Counted from the stretch's first letter, positions 45,660-55,748 are shown. The stretch is 64,000 nt of DNA from Enterovibrio calviensis DSM 14347 (GCF_000621165.1 NZ_JHZA01000009.1:227498-291497), one strand, 5' to 3'. Notes: generated by a model from the letters alone, not told the origin. Made by a program: numbers and translations.

Positions 45660-47381
45660 ATGAGTTGGCTGGTAGCATTCCTGATTTTGGCACTGCTGGT
45701 GGCATTGCTGTTTACCAGTCTTCGCCCTGCGTTGGTGTTTGGCGGCGTATTTACAGCATTGTTAATCGCCGACATTGTTCCTGCTACCCAGCTATTCAAT
45801 AATTTCACTAATCCCGCTCTGATTACCTTGGTGCTACTCATACTTGTTTCTGTGGTATTAGAGCGCACGCTATTAATCAGTGTGTTGGGGCAATGGTGCA
45901 CACGAGGCAGTTTACGGCGGGTCGCGCTGCAATCGACTATCTCGGCCGGCTTATTGTCTGCGGTGATTAACAACACAGCGGTCGTCTCTACCTTGATGAG
46001 GAGCATGACACAAAGCTCGCACTCAGGTAGCAAACTGCTTATTCCGTTGTCTTATGCCGCCATTTTGGGTGGCACCATGACGCTGATTGGCACGTCAACC
46101 AACTTGCTCGTCAATGGCTTTACACTGAATGCGGGTCTTTCGGGGATCAATTTCTTTGATTTCACGTTAGTGGGCGCGCCCCTCTTTCTGTTAGGGATCA
46201 TCGTGATCGTTTTCGTGTCGCTCCCCCTTTTGCCCAACCGCAATGCCAAAACGAAAGGGGACACACACCAGTATCTATTGGAATCTCGCCTCGATGCTGA
46301 TTCTTCCATGATTAATCAAAGTGTCGAAGCCAGCGGTCTTAGGCACCTAGAACGCCTATTTCTCGTGGAGATTATTCGAGGGGATCGAGTGATTTCACCC
46401 GTGTCGCCCAGTGAACTTCTGCAGGCCAATGATGTGCTGGTCTTTTCTGGCGATCTCGATGCGACTCCTTTGCTCACTCGATTCAACGGACTAACACTCA
46501 ATACTCAGGGGGAAAAATTGCCCTCTGACAATTTGGTCGATGTTGTCGTGACGCCTAATGCGATGGTCTCAGGGAGAACCATCAAATCGCTCAATTTTCG
46601 AGTGCAATTCGGTGCGGCAGTCGTGGCAGTAAAGCGCGGTAACCACCAGCTTCGTGGCGGTTTAGGGCAAGTTCGTTTGCAGGGTGGTGATCTACTCGTC
46701 CTTGCTGTCGGTGACGATTTTTATCGTCGAGATAACCTCGCACAGAACTTTGTCTTAGTCGGGGAACGTGAACATGGCACCTTTCTAAGCCCTCAGCAAT
46801 CCATGTGCTTTTTGCTCGGTGCTATCGTCGTTTTGGTGGCAAGTTTTACCGACATACTGCCGTTGCATAAAGGGCTGATATTACTCCTTGCTGCCGCAAT
46901 AGGTTTCAAACTGATATCGGTCCATGATCTTCGCCGTCGCTTTCCCTTTGAATTAGTATTGGTGGTTGGCTCGGCACTTGGTCTCGCACAAGCCATCAGT
47001 CAAACAGGACTCGCCGATAGCCTTGCATCCACCTTGGTGATATTGAGCCAGAATGGCGGCCCATTTGGTGCGCTGGTCATTTTATATCTCGCCACATGGC
47101 TCATGACCGAACTCATTACTAACAATGCAGCAGCAGCGATAGCCTTCCCCATTGGGCTGGCCATTGCTGCGCAATACAACGTTGACCCAATGCCTTTTAT
47201 CATGACCGTTGCGTTTGCAGCGAGCGCCAGCTTCTTATCTCCATTTGGCTATCAAACCAACCTGATGGTTTACACGGCTGGGCGCTACCAAACGAGAGAT
47301 TATCTGAAAGCGGGAGCACCACTTTCAGTTATCTACGGGCTTGGTGTTATCACTCTTGTTCCACTTGCATTTCCTTGGTGA
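45660..47381 (+). CDS. SLC13-family (sulfate/anion) permease with central RCK_C domains
   Basis: 573 residues. Two blocks of membrane helices (about 1-195 and 390-573) flank a cytoplasmic region (about 200-385) with two TrkA-C/RCK_C-like units (HLERLFLVEIIRGDRVISP...; VVAVKRGNHQLRGGLGQVRLQGGDLLVLAVGDD). The helical hairpin motifs INNTAVVSTLM, GTSTNLLVNG, TNNAAAAIAFPI and GYQTNLMVYTAGRY are those of SLC13/DASS sodium-anion symporters such as sulfate transporters. With cysDN and a sulfotransferase in the same operon, sulfate is the likely substrate (inference). It starts three bases after the frameshifted glycosyltransferase gene. Confidence 0.9.
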   Translation: MSWLVAFLILALLVALLFTSLRPALVFGGVFTALLIADIVPATQLFNNFTNPALITLVLLILVSVVLERTLLISVLGQWCTRGSLRRVALQSTISAGLLSAVINNTAVVSTLMRSMTQSSHSGSKLLIPLSYAAILGGTMTLIGTSTNLLVNGFTLNAGLSGINFFDFTLVGAPLFLLGIIVIVFVSLPLLPNRNAKTKGDTHQYLLESRLDADSSMINQSVEASGLRHLERLFLVEIIRGDRVISPVSPSELLQANDVLVFSGDLDATPLLTRFNGLTLNTQGEKLPSDNLVDVVVTPNAMVSGRTIKSLNFRVQFGAAVVAVKRGNHQLRGGLGQVRLQGGDLLVLAVGDDFYRRDNLAQNFVLVGEREHGTFLSPQQSMCFLLGAIVVLVASFTDILPLHKGLILLLAAAIGFKLISVHDLRRRFPFELVLVVGSALGLAQAISQTGLADSLASTLVILSQNGGPFGALVILYLATWLMTELITNNAAAAIAFPIGLAIAAQYNVDPMPFIMTVAFAASASFLSPFGYQTNLMVYTAGRYQTRDYLKAGAPLSVIYGLGVITLVPLAFPW

Positions 47382-47391
47382 GGTTCGAGTC

Positions 47392-48705
47392 ATGCTTTCC
47401 GCCCTCCTAAATCGCTATCAATCACTGGCTCCCGAACGCCGGCAATTTTTCGTTCATGCCGCTTTAGCCGCTTTGTTTCGTGTCTTTGCGGCGGGCGCTG
47501 CATTTTTACTGAGTGTCGTTGCAGCGCGAGTACTTGGCGCAGAACAGTCTGGACTCTTCTTTTTAGGTTTAAGCCTCGCCATTTTGCTCGGAACACTCTG
47601 CTTGCTCGGCATGGACAACGCCATGCTTCGCTTTATCGGGCAATCGCATGTTAGTGGTGACAGCGAGACAACCAATCAGGTTTTCACCAATGCCTATGTC
47701 GCCGTTTTGCCCACGTCAGTGCTGACAGCCATCATCGTGCACCTCTGTGCGCCTTGGCTGGCTGATTCTGTATTCAACAAACCCGACGCAACGATCACCC
47801 TGCAATACTTCGCGGCTGCCATCCCATTTATTAGTCTGTTTTTCTTAAACGGGTATGCCCTGCAGGCAACCAGAAATGTTATTGCATCGGTTTGTTCTAT
47901 GCAGCTCGGCGTCACCGTGTTGGCGATGCCCGCACTGCTGTATCTTCCGTATTATCAAGACATACCTCTGTCCAGCAGCGCAGCCATTCTTTACGTCATC
48001 GCCTCGGCTGTTGTCGTTATTACCGGGCTTTGGATGTGGTTCAAGGTATCTACTCGAGAGGTGAACTTCCGCAATCTGCGCATGCCCTCGCTTTGGCAAG
48101 CCGCGCCAAACCTCTGGCTCATCTCAGCAACAGGGCAAGCCATCCCTTGGGCGTCAGTCGTCATCGTAGGTTATTTTGCTTCGAGCGAAGAGGTGGCATT
48201 TTTCTCTGCCGCGCAACGAACATCGATGTTAATCAGTTTTATGCTCATGGTCGTAAACTTCGTCGCAGCACCGCGTTTTTCAGCGCTGTATAATGCAGGG
48301 AAATTTGACCAGCTAAAAAGACTCGCGCAGCTATCAACACGTATGATGATTGCATTTTCATTTCCTGTGTTGGCGCTCGTATTGATTTGGCCTGATGCCA
48401 TCATGTCTTTGTTTGGATCTGAGTTTTCACAGTCAGGGCAATTGCTTGTTGTTCTCGCCATCGGCCAGACTATCAATGTTATGACAGGTTCGGTTGGCTT
48501 TTTGCTAACCATGTGTGGCTATGAGAAAGACATGAGAAACGTCACCATCTTTGCCGGTATATTCACCGTGACATTATTGATGGTATTGACGTCTTTATGG
48601 GGAATACTCGGTGCAGCGGTAGCAGTCAGTGTTGGTGTCAGTACGCAAAATTTGCTGGCACTGAGTAAAGTAAAACAGCGACTTGGTTTTTGGCCTATCG
48701 GCTAA
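47392..48705 (+). CDS. Wzx-type oligosaccharide flippase
   Basis: 437 residues from the ATG at 47392; the frame extends up into the permease gene but that part is not flippase-like. About twelve to fourteen membrane helices, MATE/PST fold, with the N-terminal FRVFAAGAAFLLSVVAARVLGAEQSGLFFLGL segment seen in polysaccharide transporters (given here in parts: helix 1 and the A-R-x-L-G-x-x-x-x-G turn). It should move the finished lipid-linked, possibly sulfated repeat unit to the periplasmic side for the polymerase. Last gene of the operon; galU follows after 115 bases. Confidence 0.9.
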   Translation: MLSALLNRYQSLAPERRQFFVHAALAALFRVFAAGAAFLLSVVAARVLGAEQSGLFFLGLSLAILLGTLCLLGMDNAMLRFIGQSHVSGDSETTNQVFTNAYVAVLPTSVLTAIIVHLCAPWLADSVFNKPDATITLQYFAAAIPFISLFFLNGYALQATRNVIASVCSMQLGVTVLAMPALLYLPYYQDIPLSSSAAILYVIASAVVVITGLWMWFKVSTREVNFRNLRMPSLWQAAPNLWLISATGQAIPWASVVIVGYFASSEEVAFFSAAQRTSMLISFMLMVVNFVAAPRFSALYNAGKFDQLKRLAQLSTRMMIAFSFPVLALVLIWPDAIMSLFGSEFSQSGQLLVVLAIGQTINVMTGSVGFLLTMCGYEKDMRNVTIFAGIFTVTLLMVLTSLWGILGAAVAVSVGVSTQNLLALSKVKQRLGFWPIG

Positions 48706-48820
48706 GTAACCCTAAATCCCAAGAATGTAACAAATCACCACGGGTTAGTGGTAACATTCCACTACTCACGAAAATAATATGACTTACAGTTAGTTGGACG
48801 TAAAAAATTAAGGATATCTG

Positions 48821-49687
48821 ATGATTAAGAAGTGCCTTTTTCCGGCGGCGGGTTACGGAACTCGTTTTTTGCCTGCCACCAAATCAATGCCTAAAGAGAT
48901 GATGCCTATCGTCAACAAGCCTTTGATTGAATACGGTGTAGATGAAGCTATTGAAGCTGGAATCAATGGTATGTGCATTGTCACAGGCCGAGGAAAGCAT
49001 AGCCTGATGGATCATTTCGACAAAAACTACGAACTTGAACATCAAATCAAAGGCACCAACAAAGAAGCGCTTCTCGAAGATATCCGTGCCACCATCGATG
49101 CGGCATCTTTCACCTATATCCGCCAAAAAGAAATGCGTGGTTTGGGCCATGCGATCCTGACAGGTCGTGATCTTGTTGGTGATGAAGCCTTTGCCGTTGT
49201 CCTAGCTGATGACTTATGTGTTAACCAAGACGAAGGTGTATTGTCTCAAATGGTGGCACTGTATAAACAGTTTCGCTGTTCTATCGTGGCCGTTGAAGAA
49301 GTGCCAGATGATGAGACACACAAATACGGTGTTATTTCAGGACAAGAGATCAAAGATGACTTGTTCCGCGTAGATAACATGGTTGAGAAGCCAGAACCAG
49401 GCACGGCACCAAGCAACCTTGCTATTATTGGTCGCTACATCCTGACGCCAGATATTTTCGATATTCTTGAAAAAACAGAGCCAGGTAAGAATGGCGAAAT
49501 CCAAATTACCGATGCATTGCTCCAGCAGGCGCAAAGCGGATGTGTTCTTGCTTACAAATTCAAAGGCGAGCGTTTTGACTGCGGCAGCGTAGAAGGGTTT
49601 ATTGAAGCAACGAACTACTGCTACCAAAACATCTACCTAGAATCTGACGCACCGAAGCAACCGCAGAAAACCGTGAAATTTAAGTGA
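48821..49687 (+). CDS. galU: UTP-glucose-1-phosphate uridylyltransferase
   Basis: 288 residues. The nucleotide-binding motif GYGTRFLPATKSMPKEM (11-27) and VEKPEPG identify GalU, which makes UDP-glucose for lipopolysaccharide, exopolysaccharide, glycogen precursors and osmoregulated glucans. It follows the exopolysaccharide operon on the same strand but is part of the conserved uvrA-side neighbourhood, so it is likely a housekeeping gene that also feeds the operon. AAGGA lies about 8 bases before the ATG. Its terminator is at 49736-49768. Confidence 0.97.
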   Translation: MIKKCLFPAAGYGTRFLPATKSMPKEMMPIVNKPLIEYGVDEAIEAGINGMCIVTGRGKHSLMDHFDKNYELEHQIKGTNKEALLEDIRATIDAASFTYIRQKEMRGLGHAILTGRDLVGDEAFAVVLADDLCVNQDEGVLSQMVALYKQFRCSIVAVEEVPDDETHKYGVISGQEIKDDLFRVDNMVEKPEPGTAPSNLAIIGRYILTPDIFDILEKTEPGKNGEIQITDALLQQAQSGCVLAYKFKGERFDCGSVEGFIEATNYCYQNIYLESDAPKQPQKTVKFK

Positions 49688-49735
49688 TCGTCTCTCACTT
49701 GCTTCACGTTTAATAACGTCACTGTAGAATCAAAT

Positions 49736-49768
49736 AAAGCTGTATATTCATACAGCTTTCTTCTTTTT
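49736..49768 (+). terminator. Rho-independent terminator of galU
   Basis: AAAGCTGTAT (49736-49745) and ATACAGCTTT (49750-49759) form a perfect 10-bp stem with an ATTC loop, followed by CTTCTTTTT. The inner part of the stem is at the same time a LexA-type box. Confidence 0.8.
49740..49755. promoter_or_regulatory. LexA (SOS) box upstream of uvrA
   Basis: CTGTATATTCATACAG matches the LexA consensus CTGT-N8-ACAG with an AT-rich centre. It lies about 90 bases above the uvrA start, and uvrA is a classical SOS gene. It coincides with the stem of the galU terminator. Confidence 0.8.
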
Positions 49769-49845
49769 CATTGTTCGATATTGTGGGATACTTTCTTTCA
49801 TCCGTTTTTCGTCAGAATCAATTCTGACTCGCAGGCAAGGTAGAC

Positions 49846-52668
49846 ATGGATACAATTGACGTCAGAGGGGCTCGCACCCATAACCTGAAAAACATTAACC
49901 TAACCATTCCTCGTGACAAGATGATTGTCATCACAGGGCTTTCTGGTTCAGGAAAATCCTCTCTCGCATTTGACACCTTGTACGCAGAAGGCCAACGTCG
50001 TTATGTTGAGTCACTGTCTGCCTATGCGCGCCAGTTCTTGTCACTGATGGAAAAACCAGATGTTGACCACATTGATGGTCTCTCCCCTGCGATTTCTATC
50101 GAGCAAAAGTCGACCTCACACAATCCACGCTCTACCGTGGGGACGATTACCGAAATCTACGACTACTTGCGACTCCTTTTTGCCCGCGTTGGCGACCCGC
50201 GCTGCCCAACTCACAATGTGACATTGGAAGCGCAGACCGTCAGCCAAATGGTCGATAAGGCGCTTGAGCTTGAAGAAGGCACCAAGCTCATGCTGCTTGC
50301 ACCGATTGTGAAAGAGCGCAAGGGCGAACATGTCAAAACCTTAGAAAACCTCGTTGCGCATGGTTTTATCCGCGCACGCATCGACGGTGAAGTGTGCGAT
50401 CTTTCCGATCCACCTACCCTTGAACTGCACAAGAAGCACACCATCGAAGTGGTTGTTGACCGCTTTAAAGTACGCGACGATTTGCAGCAACGCTTGGCTG
50501 AATCGTTCGAAACCGCACTGGAACTCACTGGTGGTACGGCTGTTGTCAGCCATATGGATGGCGACGGTGAAGACATGGTGTTTTCAGCCAACTTCGCTTG
50601 CCCACACTGCGGCTATAGCATGCAAGAGCTTGAGCCTCGCCTGTTCTCTTTCAACAACCCAGCAGGTGCCTGTCCAACCTGTGATGGCCTTGGTGTTCAG
50701 CAATATTTCGATGAAAATCGCGTCGTGCAAAACGAAGCAGTAAGCCTTGCTGGTGGCGCAATTCGAGGCTGGGATCGTCGAAATTTCTACTATTTCCAAA
50801 TGCTGACATCGCTGGCAGAACATTACAAATTCGACATTGAAACGCCATGGCAAGACTTACCTGATGCTATTCGTGATGTCGTGCTCGATGGCTCTGGTAA
50901 AACCGATATTGCATTTAAATATGTCAATGACCGCGGCGACCTCACTGTACGCAAGCATCCATTCGAAGGCATTTTGAATAACCTTAACCGCCGTTATCGT
51001 GACACTGAATCCATGGCGGTGAGAGAAGAGCTTGCGAAATACATCGCTAACAAGCCTTGTTCAAGTTGTGGCGGATCTCGCCTTCGCGAAGAAGCGCGTC
51101 ATGTGTTTATTGGCGATACCAACTTGCCTGCTGTGAGCGAAATGAGTATCCATGACGCCTTGACGTTTTTTGCGGATCTTTCACTGACGGGGCAACGTGC
51201 GCAGATAGCCGATAAGATCATGAAAGAGATCCACGACCGACTGCACTTTTTGGTCAATGTCGGCTTGAACTACCTCAACTTATCACGCAGCGCAGACACG
51301 CTCTCAGGTGGCGAAGCGCAGCGCATCCGCTTAGCAAGCCAAATTGGTGCAGGCTTAGTGGGTGTCATGTACGTGCTGGATGAACCGTCCATTGGTCTCC
51401 ACCAGCGCGACAATGAACGTCTGTTGAGCACACTGAATCACCTCCGTAATCTTGGCAACACCGTGTTGGTTGTTGAGCATGATGAAGATGCGATTCGCGC
51501 CGCGGACCACATCATCGATATCGGCCCAGGTGCTGGTGTTCATGGTGGTTTTGTCGTAGCGGAAGGCACTTATGAAGACATTATTGCCAATGAGAACTCA
51601 TTGACAGGTCAGTATCTCAGTGGGAAGAAGAAAATCGAGATCCCGACTCAACGCGTGCCTTATGACAAAAAACAGGTCGTGAAGCTAAAAGGGGCATCAG
51701 GCAATAACCTGAGAAACGTCAATCTAACACTTCCTGTTGGCCTGTTTACCTGCGTTACCGGCGTGTCTGGTTCAGGTAAATCCACACTGATTAATGACAC
51801 CTTCTACAGGATTGCCCACCAGCGCTTAAACGGCGCAACCACGGGCGAACCCGCGCCATTTAAAGACATTGAAGGCATTGATCACTTCGACAAAGTCATC
51901 GACATTGACCAAAGCCCGATCGGTCGTACACCGAGATCTAACCCTGCGACTTACACCGGTATTTTCACGCCCATTCGTGAGCTATTTGCTGGCACACAAG
52001 AATCACGGGCTCGCGGCTATAAAGTCGGGCGATTTAGTTTCAATGTGAAAGGCGGTCGCTGTGAAGCCTGCCAAGGTGATGGTGTCATCAAAGTTGAAAT
52101 GCACTTCCTGCCTGACGTTTACGTTCCTTGTGATGCATGTAAAGGTAAGCGTTATAACCGTGAAACTTTAGAGATCCGTTACAAAGGCAAAACCATCGAT
52201 GAAGTTCTTGAGATGACGGTTGAAGATGCACGAGAGTACTTTGACGCCGTGCCAGCGATTGCCCGCAAACTGCAAACCTTGATGGATGTCGGCCTGTCTT
52301 ATATCCGTCTTGGTCAAGCAGCCACGACATTATCTGGTGGTGAAGCTCAACGTGTTAAACTGGCAAGAGAGCTATCTAAACGCGATACGGGTAAGACGCT
52401 ATATATTTTGGACGAGCCAACAACGGGTCTCCACTTCCATGATATCCAACAGCTGTTGAATGTTTTGCATCGACTGCGTGACCATGGCAATACTATCGTG
52501 GTCATTGAGCATAACTTGGATGTAATAAAAACCGCAGATTGGATTGTTGATTTAGGCCCAGAAGGCGGCAGTGGTGGCGGCATGATCATCGCAGAAGGCA
52601 CACCGGAGCAAGTGGCGAAATCTACGGAATCGCATACGGCTCGTTTCTTGAAACCCTTACTCAGTTAA
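49846..52668 (+). CDS. uvrA: Excinuclease ABC subunit A
   Basis: 940 residues, full length. Two ABC ATPase modules: Walker [10 protein letters not shown] (31-39) and GVSGSGKST (about 640-648), with two signature motifs LSGGEAQR. Zinc sites are seen in CPHCGYSM...CPTCDGLG and CEACQGDG...CDACKGKR. UvrA dimers with UvrB scan DNA for bulky lesions in nucleotide-excision repair. A LexA box lies upstream. In many gammaproteobacteria uvrA stands back to back with ssb; here they are separated and the regulator, the accessory block and galU lie between. Confidence 0.99.
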   Translation: MDTIDVRGARTHNLKNINLTIPRDKMIVITGLSGSGKSSLAFDTLYAEGQRRYVESLSAYARQFLSLMEKPDVDHIDGLSPAISIEQKSTSHNPRSTVGTITEIYDYLRLLFARVGDPRCPTHNVTLEAQTVSQMVDKALELEEGTKLMLLAPIVKERKGEHVKTLENLVAHGFIRARIDGEVCDLSDPPTLELHKKHTIEVVVDRFKVRDDLQQRLAESFETALELTGGTAVVSHMDGDGEDMVFSANFACPHCGYSMQELEPRLFSFNNPAGACPTCDGLGVQQYFDENRVVQNEAVSLAGGAIRGWDRRNFYYFQMLTSLAEHYKFDIETPWQDLPDAIRDVVLDGSGKTDIAFKYVNDRGDLTVRKHPFEGILNNLNRRYRDTESMAVREELAKYIANKPCSSCGGSRLREEARHVFIGDTNLPAVSEMSIHDALTFFADLSLTGQRAQIADKIMKEIHDRLHFLVNVGLNYLNLSRSADTLSGGEAQRIRLASQIGAGLVGVMYVLDEPSIGLHQRDNERLLSTLNHLRNLGNTVLVVEHDEDAIRAADHIIDIGPGAGVHGGFVVAEGTYEDIIANENSLTGQYLSGKKKIEIPTQRVPYDKKQVVKLKGASGNNLRNVNLTLPVGLFTCVTGVSGSGKSTLINDTFYRIAHQRLNGATTGEPAPFKDIEGIDHFDKVIDIDQSPIGRTPRSNPATYTGIFTPIRELFAGTQESRARGYKVGRFSFNVKGGRCEACQGDGVIKVEMHFLPDVYVPCDACKGKRYNRETLEIRYKGKTIDEVLEMTVEDAREYFDAVPAIARKLQTLMDVGLSYIRLGQAATTLSGGEAQRVKLARELSKRDTGKTLYILDEPTTGLHFHDIQQLLNVLHRLRDHGNTIVVIEHNLDVIKTADWIVDLGPEGGSGGGMIIAEGTPEQVAKSTESHTARFLKPLLS

Positions 52669-52701
52669 GCATGATGGTGACTCATCCATTGCAAATAACA
52701 G

Positions 52702-54375
52702 GTGCAAGATAAGTTAATGCCCACAACTCGATTCCAATTTCACTGGCCATCACTGGTGGCCAGAAAGCCCTTGGTGAAGCCAGTGCTGATCGCGATGGCC
52801 GCCCTGTTTCTATTCTGCCTTCCTTTGAATCAGATCCAGCTTGCGGTTTCTGGCATTCAGCATCCATCTATCGCCCTGACATTTTTGTTATCGATTGCCA
52901 TCGTTTGTTTTGGGTTATGGGAAGTTGCACGGCAAAAACGGCTGAGTACAACGTCGCTGACTCGCTGGCTGTCAATTTGTGCTTTCATTTCGTTATTGCC
53001 AGTCTTTTACCTGCATGCCGATTTTAATGCTGCAATCTGGCACACACTAAGCGTCATCACCGCACTCCTTTTCTTTTGTACCTTGCAACAGTTCAGTTTT
53101 AACCACCTGCAACGCCAGTATTTACTTTGGCTTCCTTTGATATCAGGTTGGCTGCTCGCCCTATTGTTTTTTACGCCGTCGCTGATGAGTCACTTCGGCT
53201 GGCACGACGCCGCGCAGCAAACCGCAAGTTTTCATGACGATACCGCTAGCATTGTGCTCCTCACCTCGCTTGCATTGTCGGCCTACTTGCTCGCTAGAAC
53301 TCGGGTATACAAACGCAACTTGGTGCCAGTGCACATTATCCTTCTGGCGACACCATTGGTGGTTCTTCCTACCCTAATGGCACTTGGTCAACCTTGGTTG
53401 GTGACGGCCGTACTGCTTATCATTGTTCTGACTCAACCATTCCTTTATCGCTTTAGTCGCAAACTTCATCATGGGTTGTGGAACTGCGCGTTGGCATTGG
53501 GGTTTTTGATTGCAGGCTATGCGGGATGGTTAAGTTCCGGTGCATTGTTTACGCCTCGCTATTCTGCACAAGAACTTAGCGCAATAGAGCAAATGCTAGC
53601 ACTATTAAAAAGCGCACAATTTGAAGGTGTCGGGCTCGGCCAGCAAGTGAAATCACAGCTGCTTTTTGGCATAAGCACTTTGAATGTTCTGCCGGTACAA
53701 CAATTTCCATCTAGCTGGTTAACCAAAGTACTCACTGAAGGAGGCCTTGCCCTTTTGGTTAGCTTTGGCCTGTTTATCACACTCGTGATTCGCCGTTTGA
53801 TGGATGCGCCTTGGGGCACGCGCCTGATGCTCACCGCCATCATGCTGCCCTCATTAATTGGTATCACCTTGACACCATTTATCACGGTGAACCCGACCCT
53901 AGCCTTGCTATTGGTCGTATTGCTCTATTGGGTAGACAACCTTTCAACGCGATATGAGCGTACATCCATTCGTTCTGCCGTGCCCATTAAGCTGCTTTCC
54001 TCAGTGACTCTCCTTGTGGCATCAACCTTGGTACTGTCCTCGGTATACCTAGGAGGACAGGCGCTCCACACCTATCAAGTGAGCGACAAAAAACTGCGTC
54101 AATATCAAGCTCATCCTTGGTGGCATGACTTCTTTCGTGAAGAGGCAGGTAAGCGCGCATTTCTTCGCAGTGTTGAGCGCAGAGATAAACAAGCTCAAGA
54201 AGTATACCTGCACCAGCAAGTTCGCCGATTAACAAACATTCCTAGTGCGGAGGGTTACCAGTCATTGATTGAGCTCGCCATGCTGACAGGCAACAAAACA
54301 ATGGCAATGCAGATTCAACAAGAGGCAAATGCGCTTTTCCCTCATCGTGTGTTTCAGCCAACGTTTAGCAAATAA
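52702..54375 (+). CDS. PglL-like O-oligosaccharyltransferase / Wzy_C-type membrane protein
   Basis: 557 residues; an ATG at 52717 (MPTTRFQF) is also possible. About eleven to thirteen membrane helices followed by a soluble C-terminal part (about 450-557) with WWHDFFREEAGKRAFLRSVERR, which fits the Wzy_C_2 region of PglL enzymes that move a lipid-linked glycan onto pilins. In V. cholerae the pglL gene VC0393 sits at this place after uvrA (from memory). The usual H-N...E-x-G motif of the catalytic loop is not obvious: the matching part reads SSWLTKVLTEGGLALL, with no histidine. So orthology by place is likely, but activity is open. Confidence 0.75.
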   Translation: MQDKLMPTTRFQFHWPSLVARKPLVKPVLIAMAALFLFCLPLNQIQLAVSGIQHPSIALTFLLSIAIVCFGLWEVARQKRLSTTSLTRWLSICAFISLLPVFYLHADFNAAIWHTLSVITALLFFCTLQQFSFNHLQRQYLLWLPLISGWLLALLFFTPSLMSHFGWHDAAQQTASFHDDTASIVLLTSLALSAYLLARTRVYKRNLVPVHIILLATPLVVLPTLMALGQPWLVTAVLLIIVLTQPFLYRFSRKLHHGLWNCALALGFLIAGYAGWLSSGALFTPRYSAQELSAIEQMLALLKSAQFEGVGLGQQVKSQLLFGISTLNVLPVQQFPSSWLTKVLTEGGLALLVSFGLFITLVIRRLMDAPWGTRLMLTAIMLPSLIGITLTPFITVNPTLALLLVVLLYWVDNLSTRYERTSIRSAVPIKLLSSVTLLVASTLVLSSVYLGGQALHTYQVSDKKLRQYQAHPWWHDFFREEAGKRAFLRSVERRDKQAQEVYLHQQVRRLTNIPSAEGYQSLIELAMLTGNKTMAMQIQQEANALFPHRVFQPTFSK

Positions 54376-54404
54376 CCTTTGCTGACATGGTCAAATACGA
54401 GCAT

Positions 54405-54434
54405 AAAAAAAAACGCCTCAACAGGCGTTTTTTT
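54405..54434. terminator. Bidirectional rho-independent terminator
   Basis: Nine A, CGCCT (54414-54418), a short loop, AGGCG (54423-54427) and seven T. It sits between the convergent PglL-like gene and the aminotransferase and can serve both strands. Confidence 0.9.
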
Positions 54435-54480
54435 ATAGCACCAAACTTATCTCGTTCGGCTGATGAGGCAAGCCAACAAA

Positions 54481-55599
54481 CTAGCCCAACACATCCTTGA
54501 GTGCTTTCGCACACAACGCAATGTTCTCTTTTCTCGCGGTATACCCCATCAAGCCAATACGCCATGCTTTTCCAGCCAAAGCTCCTAGCCCTGCGCCAAT
54601 TTCAAGATTGTATTCGTTCAATAAGCGACTGCGTACATTCGCATCGTCAATGCCATCAGGAATGGCCACCGCATTCAGCTGTGGAAGGCGATGAGGAGCC
54701 TCAACAAGAAACTCGATGCCCAAGGCTTCAAGCTCGAGTTTGAGCAATTCATGCATATCACGATGACGCTGCCATGCATTCTCTAGCCCTTCTTGTTGCA
54801 ACATCAACAGTGACTCATGAAGCGCATACAAGCTGTTTACCGGTGCGGTGTGGTGGTAGCTTCGTTTCCCTTCTCCACTCCAGTAACCCAGCACCAAGCT
54901 CTGATCTAAAAACCAGCTCTGTACTTTCTGGTCACGCTTCTGCATTTTCTCAACAGCCTTGGGCGAAAACGTCACTGGCGACAAGCCCGGAACACATGAC
55001 AAGCACTTCTGGCTGCCAGAATAGACCGCATCCAGTTGCCATTCATCCACCAACAAAGGGACGCCGCCTAAAGAGGTCACTGCATCAACAATGGTTAAGC
55101 AATCATGCTCTCTCGCTAAAGCCGATAAAGTCTTCGCATCGCTGAGCGCACCGGTGGAGGTTTCCGCATGCACAAATGCCAAGACTGACGCTTGAGGATT
55201 GTCACGCAATGCTTGTTCGACTTTGGCAGGATCAACGGGCTTGCCCCATTCATCATCTACCATGACTGCCGTTGCGCCACACCGTTCGACGTTTTCACGC
55301 ATGCGATCGCCAAAGACACCGTTGCGGCAGACAATCACTGTATCGCCCGCTTCTATCAGATTCACAAAGCAGGCTTCCATACCCGCGCTGCCAGGGGCAG
55401 AAACCGCTATCGTAAAAGCATTTTCAGTTTGAAAGGCATATTGAAGTAACGCTTTGACCTCATCCATCATCCCCACAAACAAGGGATCAAGATGCCCAAT
55501 AGTTGGCTGTGATAGGGCTTGTAGTACCCGCGGCGAAACGTCTGAAGGGCCTGGGCCCATCAAGGTTCGTTGTGGCGGAATAAATCTGGATATTGTCAT
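54481..55599 (-). CDS. Class V aminotransferase (alanine/serine-glyoxylate type)
   Basis: 372 residues from the ATG at 55599, which has GGAGAA 6 bases upstream; an in-frame ATG at 55623 lacks a site. PLP enzyme of fold type I: MGPGPSDVSPRVLQAL near the N terminus, the D-x-V-T-S-L-G-G motif (172-179) and the PLP lysine K198 in SGSQKCL. Family members transfer amino groups from alanine or serine to glyoxylate or pyruvate. The same gene stands next to lysC in V. cholerae (VC0392, from memory). The exact substrate pair is not known. Confidence 0.92.
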   Translation of the reverse strand: MTISRFIPPQRTLMGPGPSDVSPRVLQALSQPTIGHLDPLFVGMMDEVKALLQYAFQTENAFTIAVSAPGSAGMEACFVNLIEAGDTVIVCRNGVFGDRMRENVERCGATAVMVDDEWGKPVDPAKVEQALRDNPQASVLAFVHAETSTGALSDAKTLSALAREHDCLTIVDAVTSLGGVPLLVDEWQLDAVYSGSQKCLSCVPGLSPVTFSPKAVEKMQKRDQKVQSWFLDQSLVLGYWSGEGKRSYHHTAPVNSLYALHESLLMLQQEGLENAWQRHRDMHELLKLELEALGIEFLVEAPHRLPQLNAVAIPDGIDDANVRSRLLNEYNLEIGAGLGALAGKAWRIGLMGYTARKENIALCAKALKDVLG

Positions 55600-55748
55600 T
55601 GTTAGTTCTCCATAAGCTTCCATTCGTAGACTTACCCTATCACTGGATCAGTGTTTGCCAAACCCCCAAGCACGCATTATTCCTACCTCGGTCATGCTCC
55701 AATTACTCGACAAGATCGAAAAGAGAGGCAAAAGCTCGCAATCTATAA
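55600..55748. other. Divergent spacer, aminotransferase / lysC
   Basis: Part of the 499-base gap between two divergent genes. It must carry the aminotransferase promoter on the minus strand; no convincing pair of hexamers and no gene was found. The lysC promoter and riboswitch fill the rest of the gap. Confidence 0.5.
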
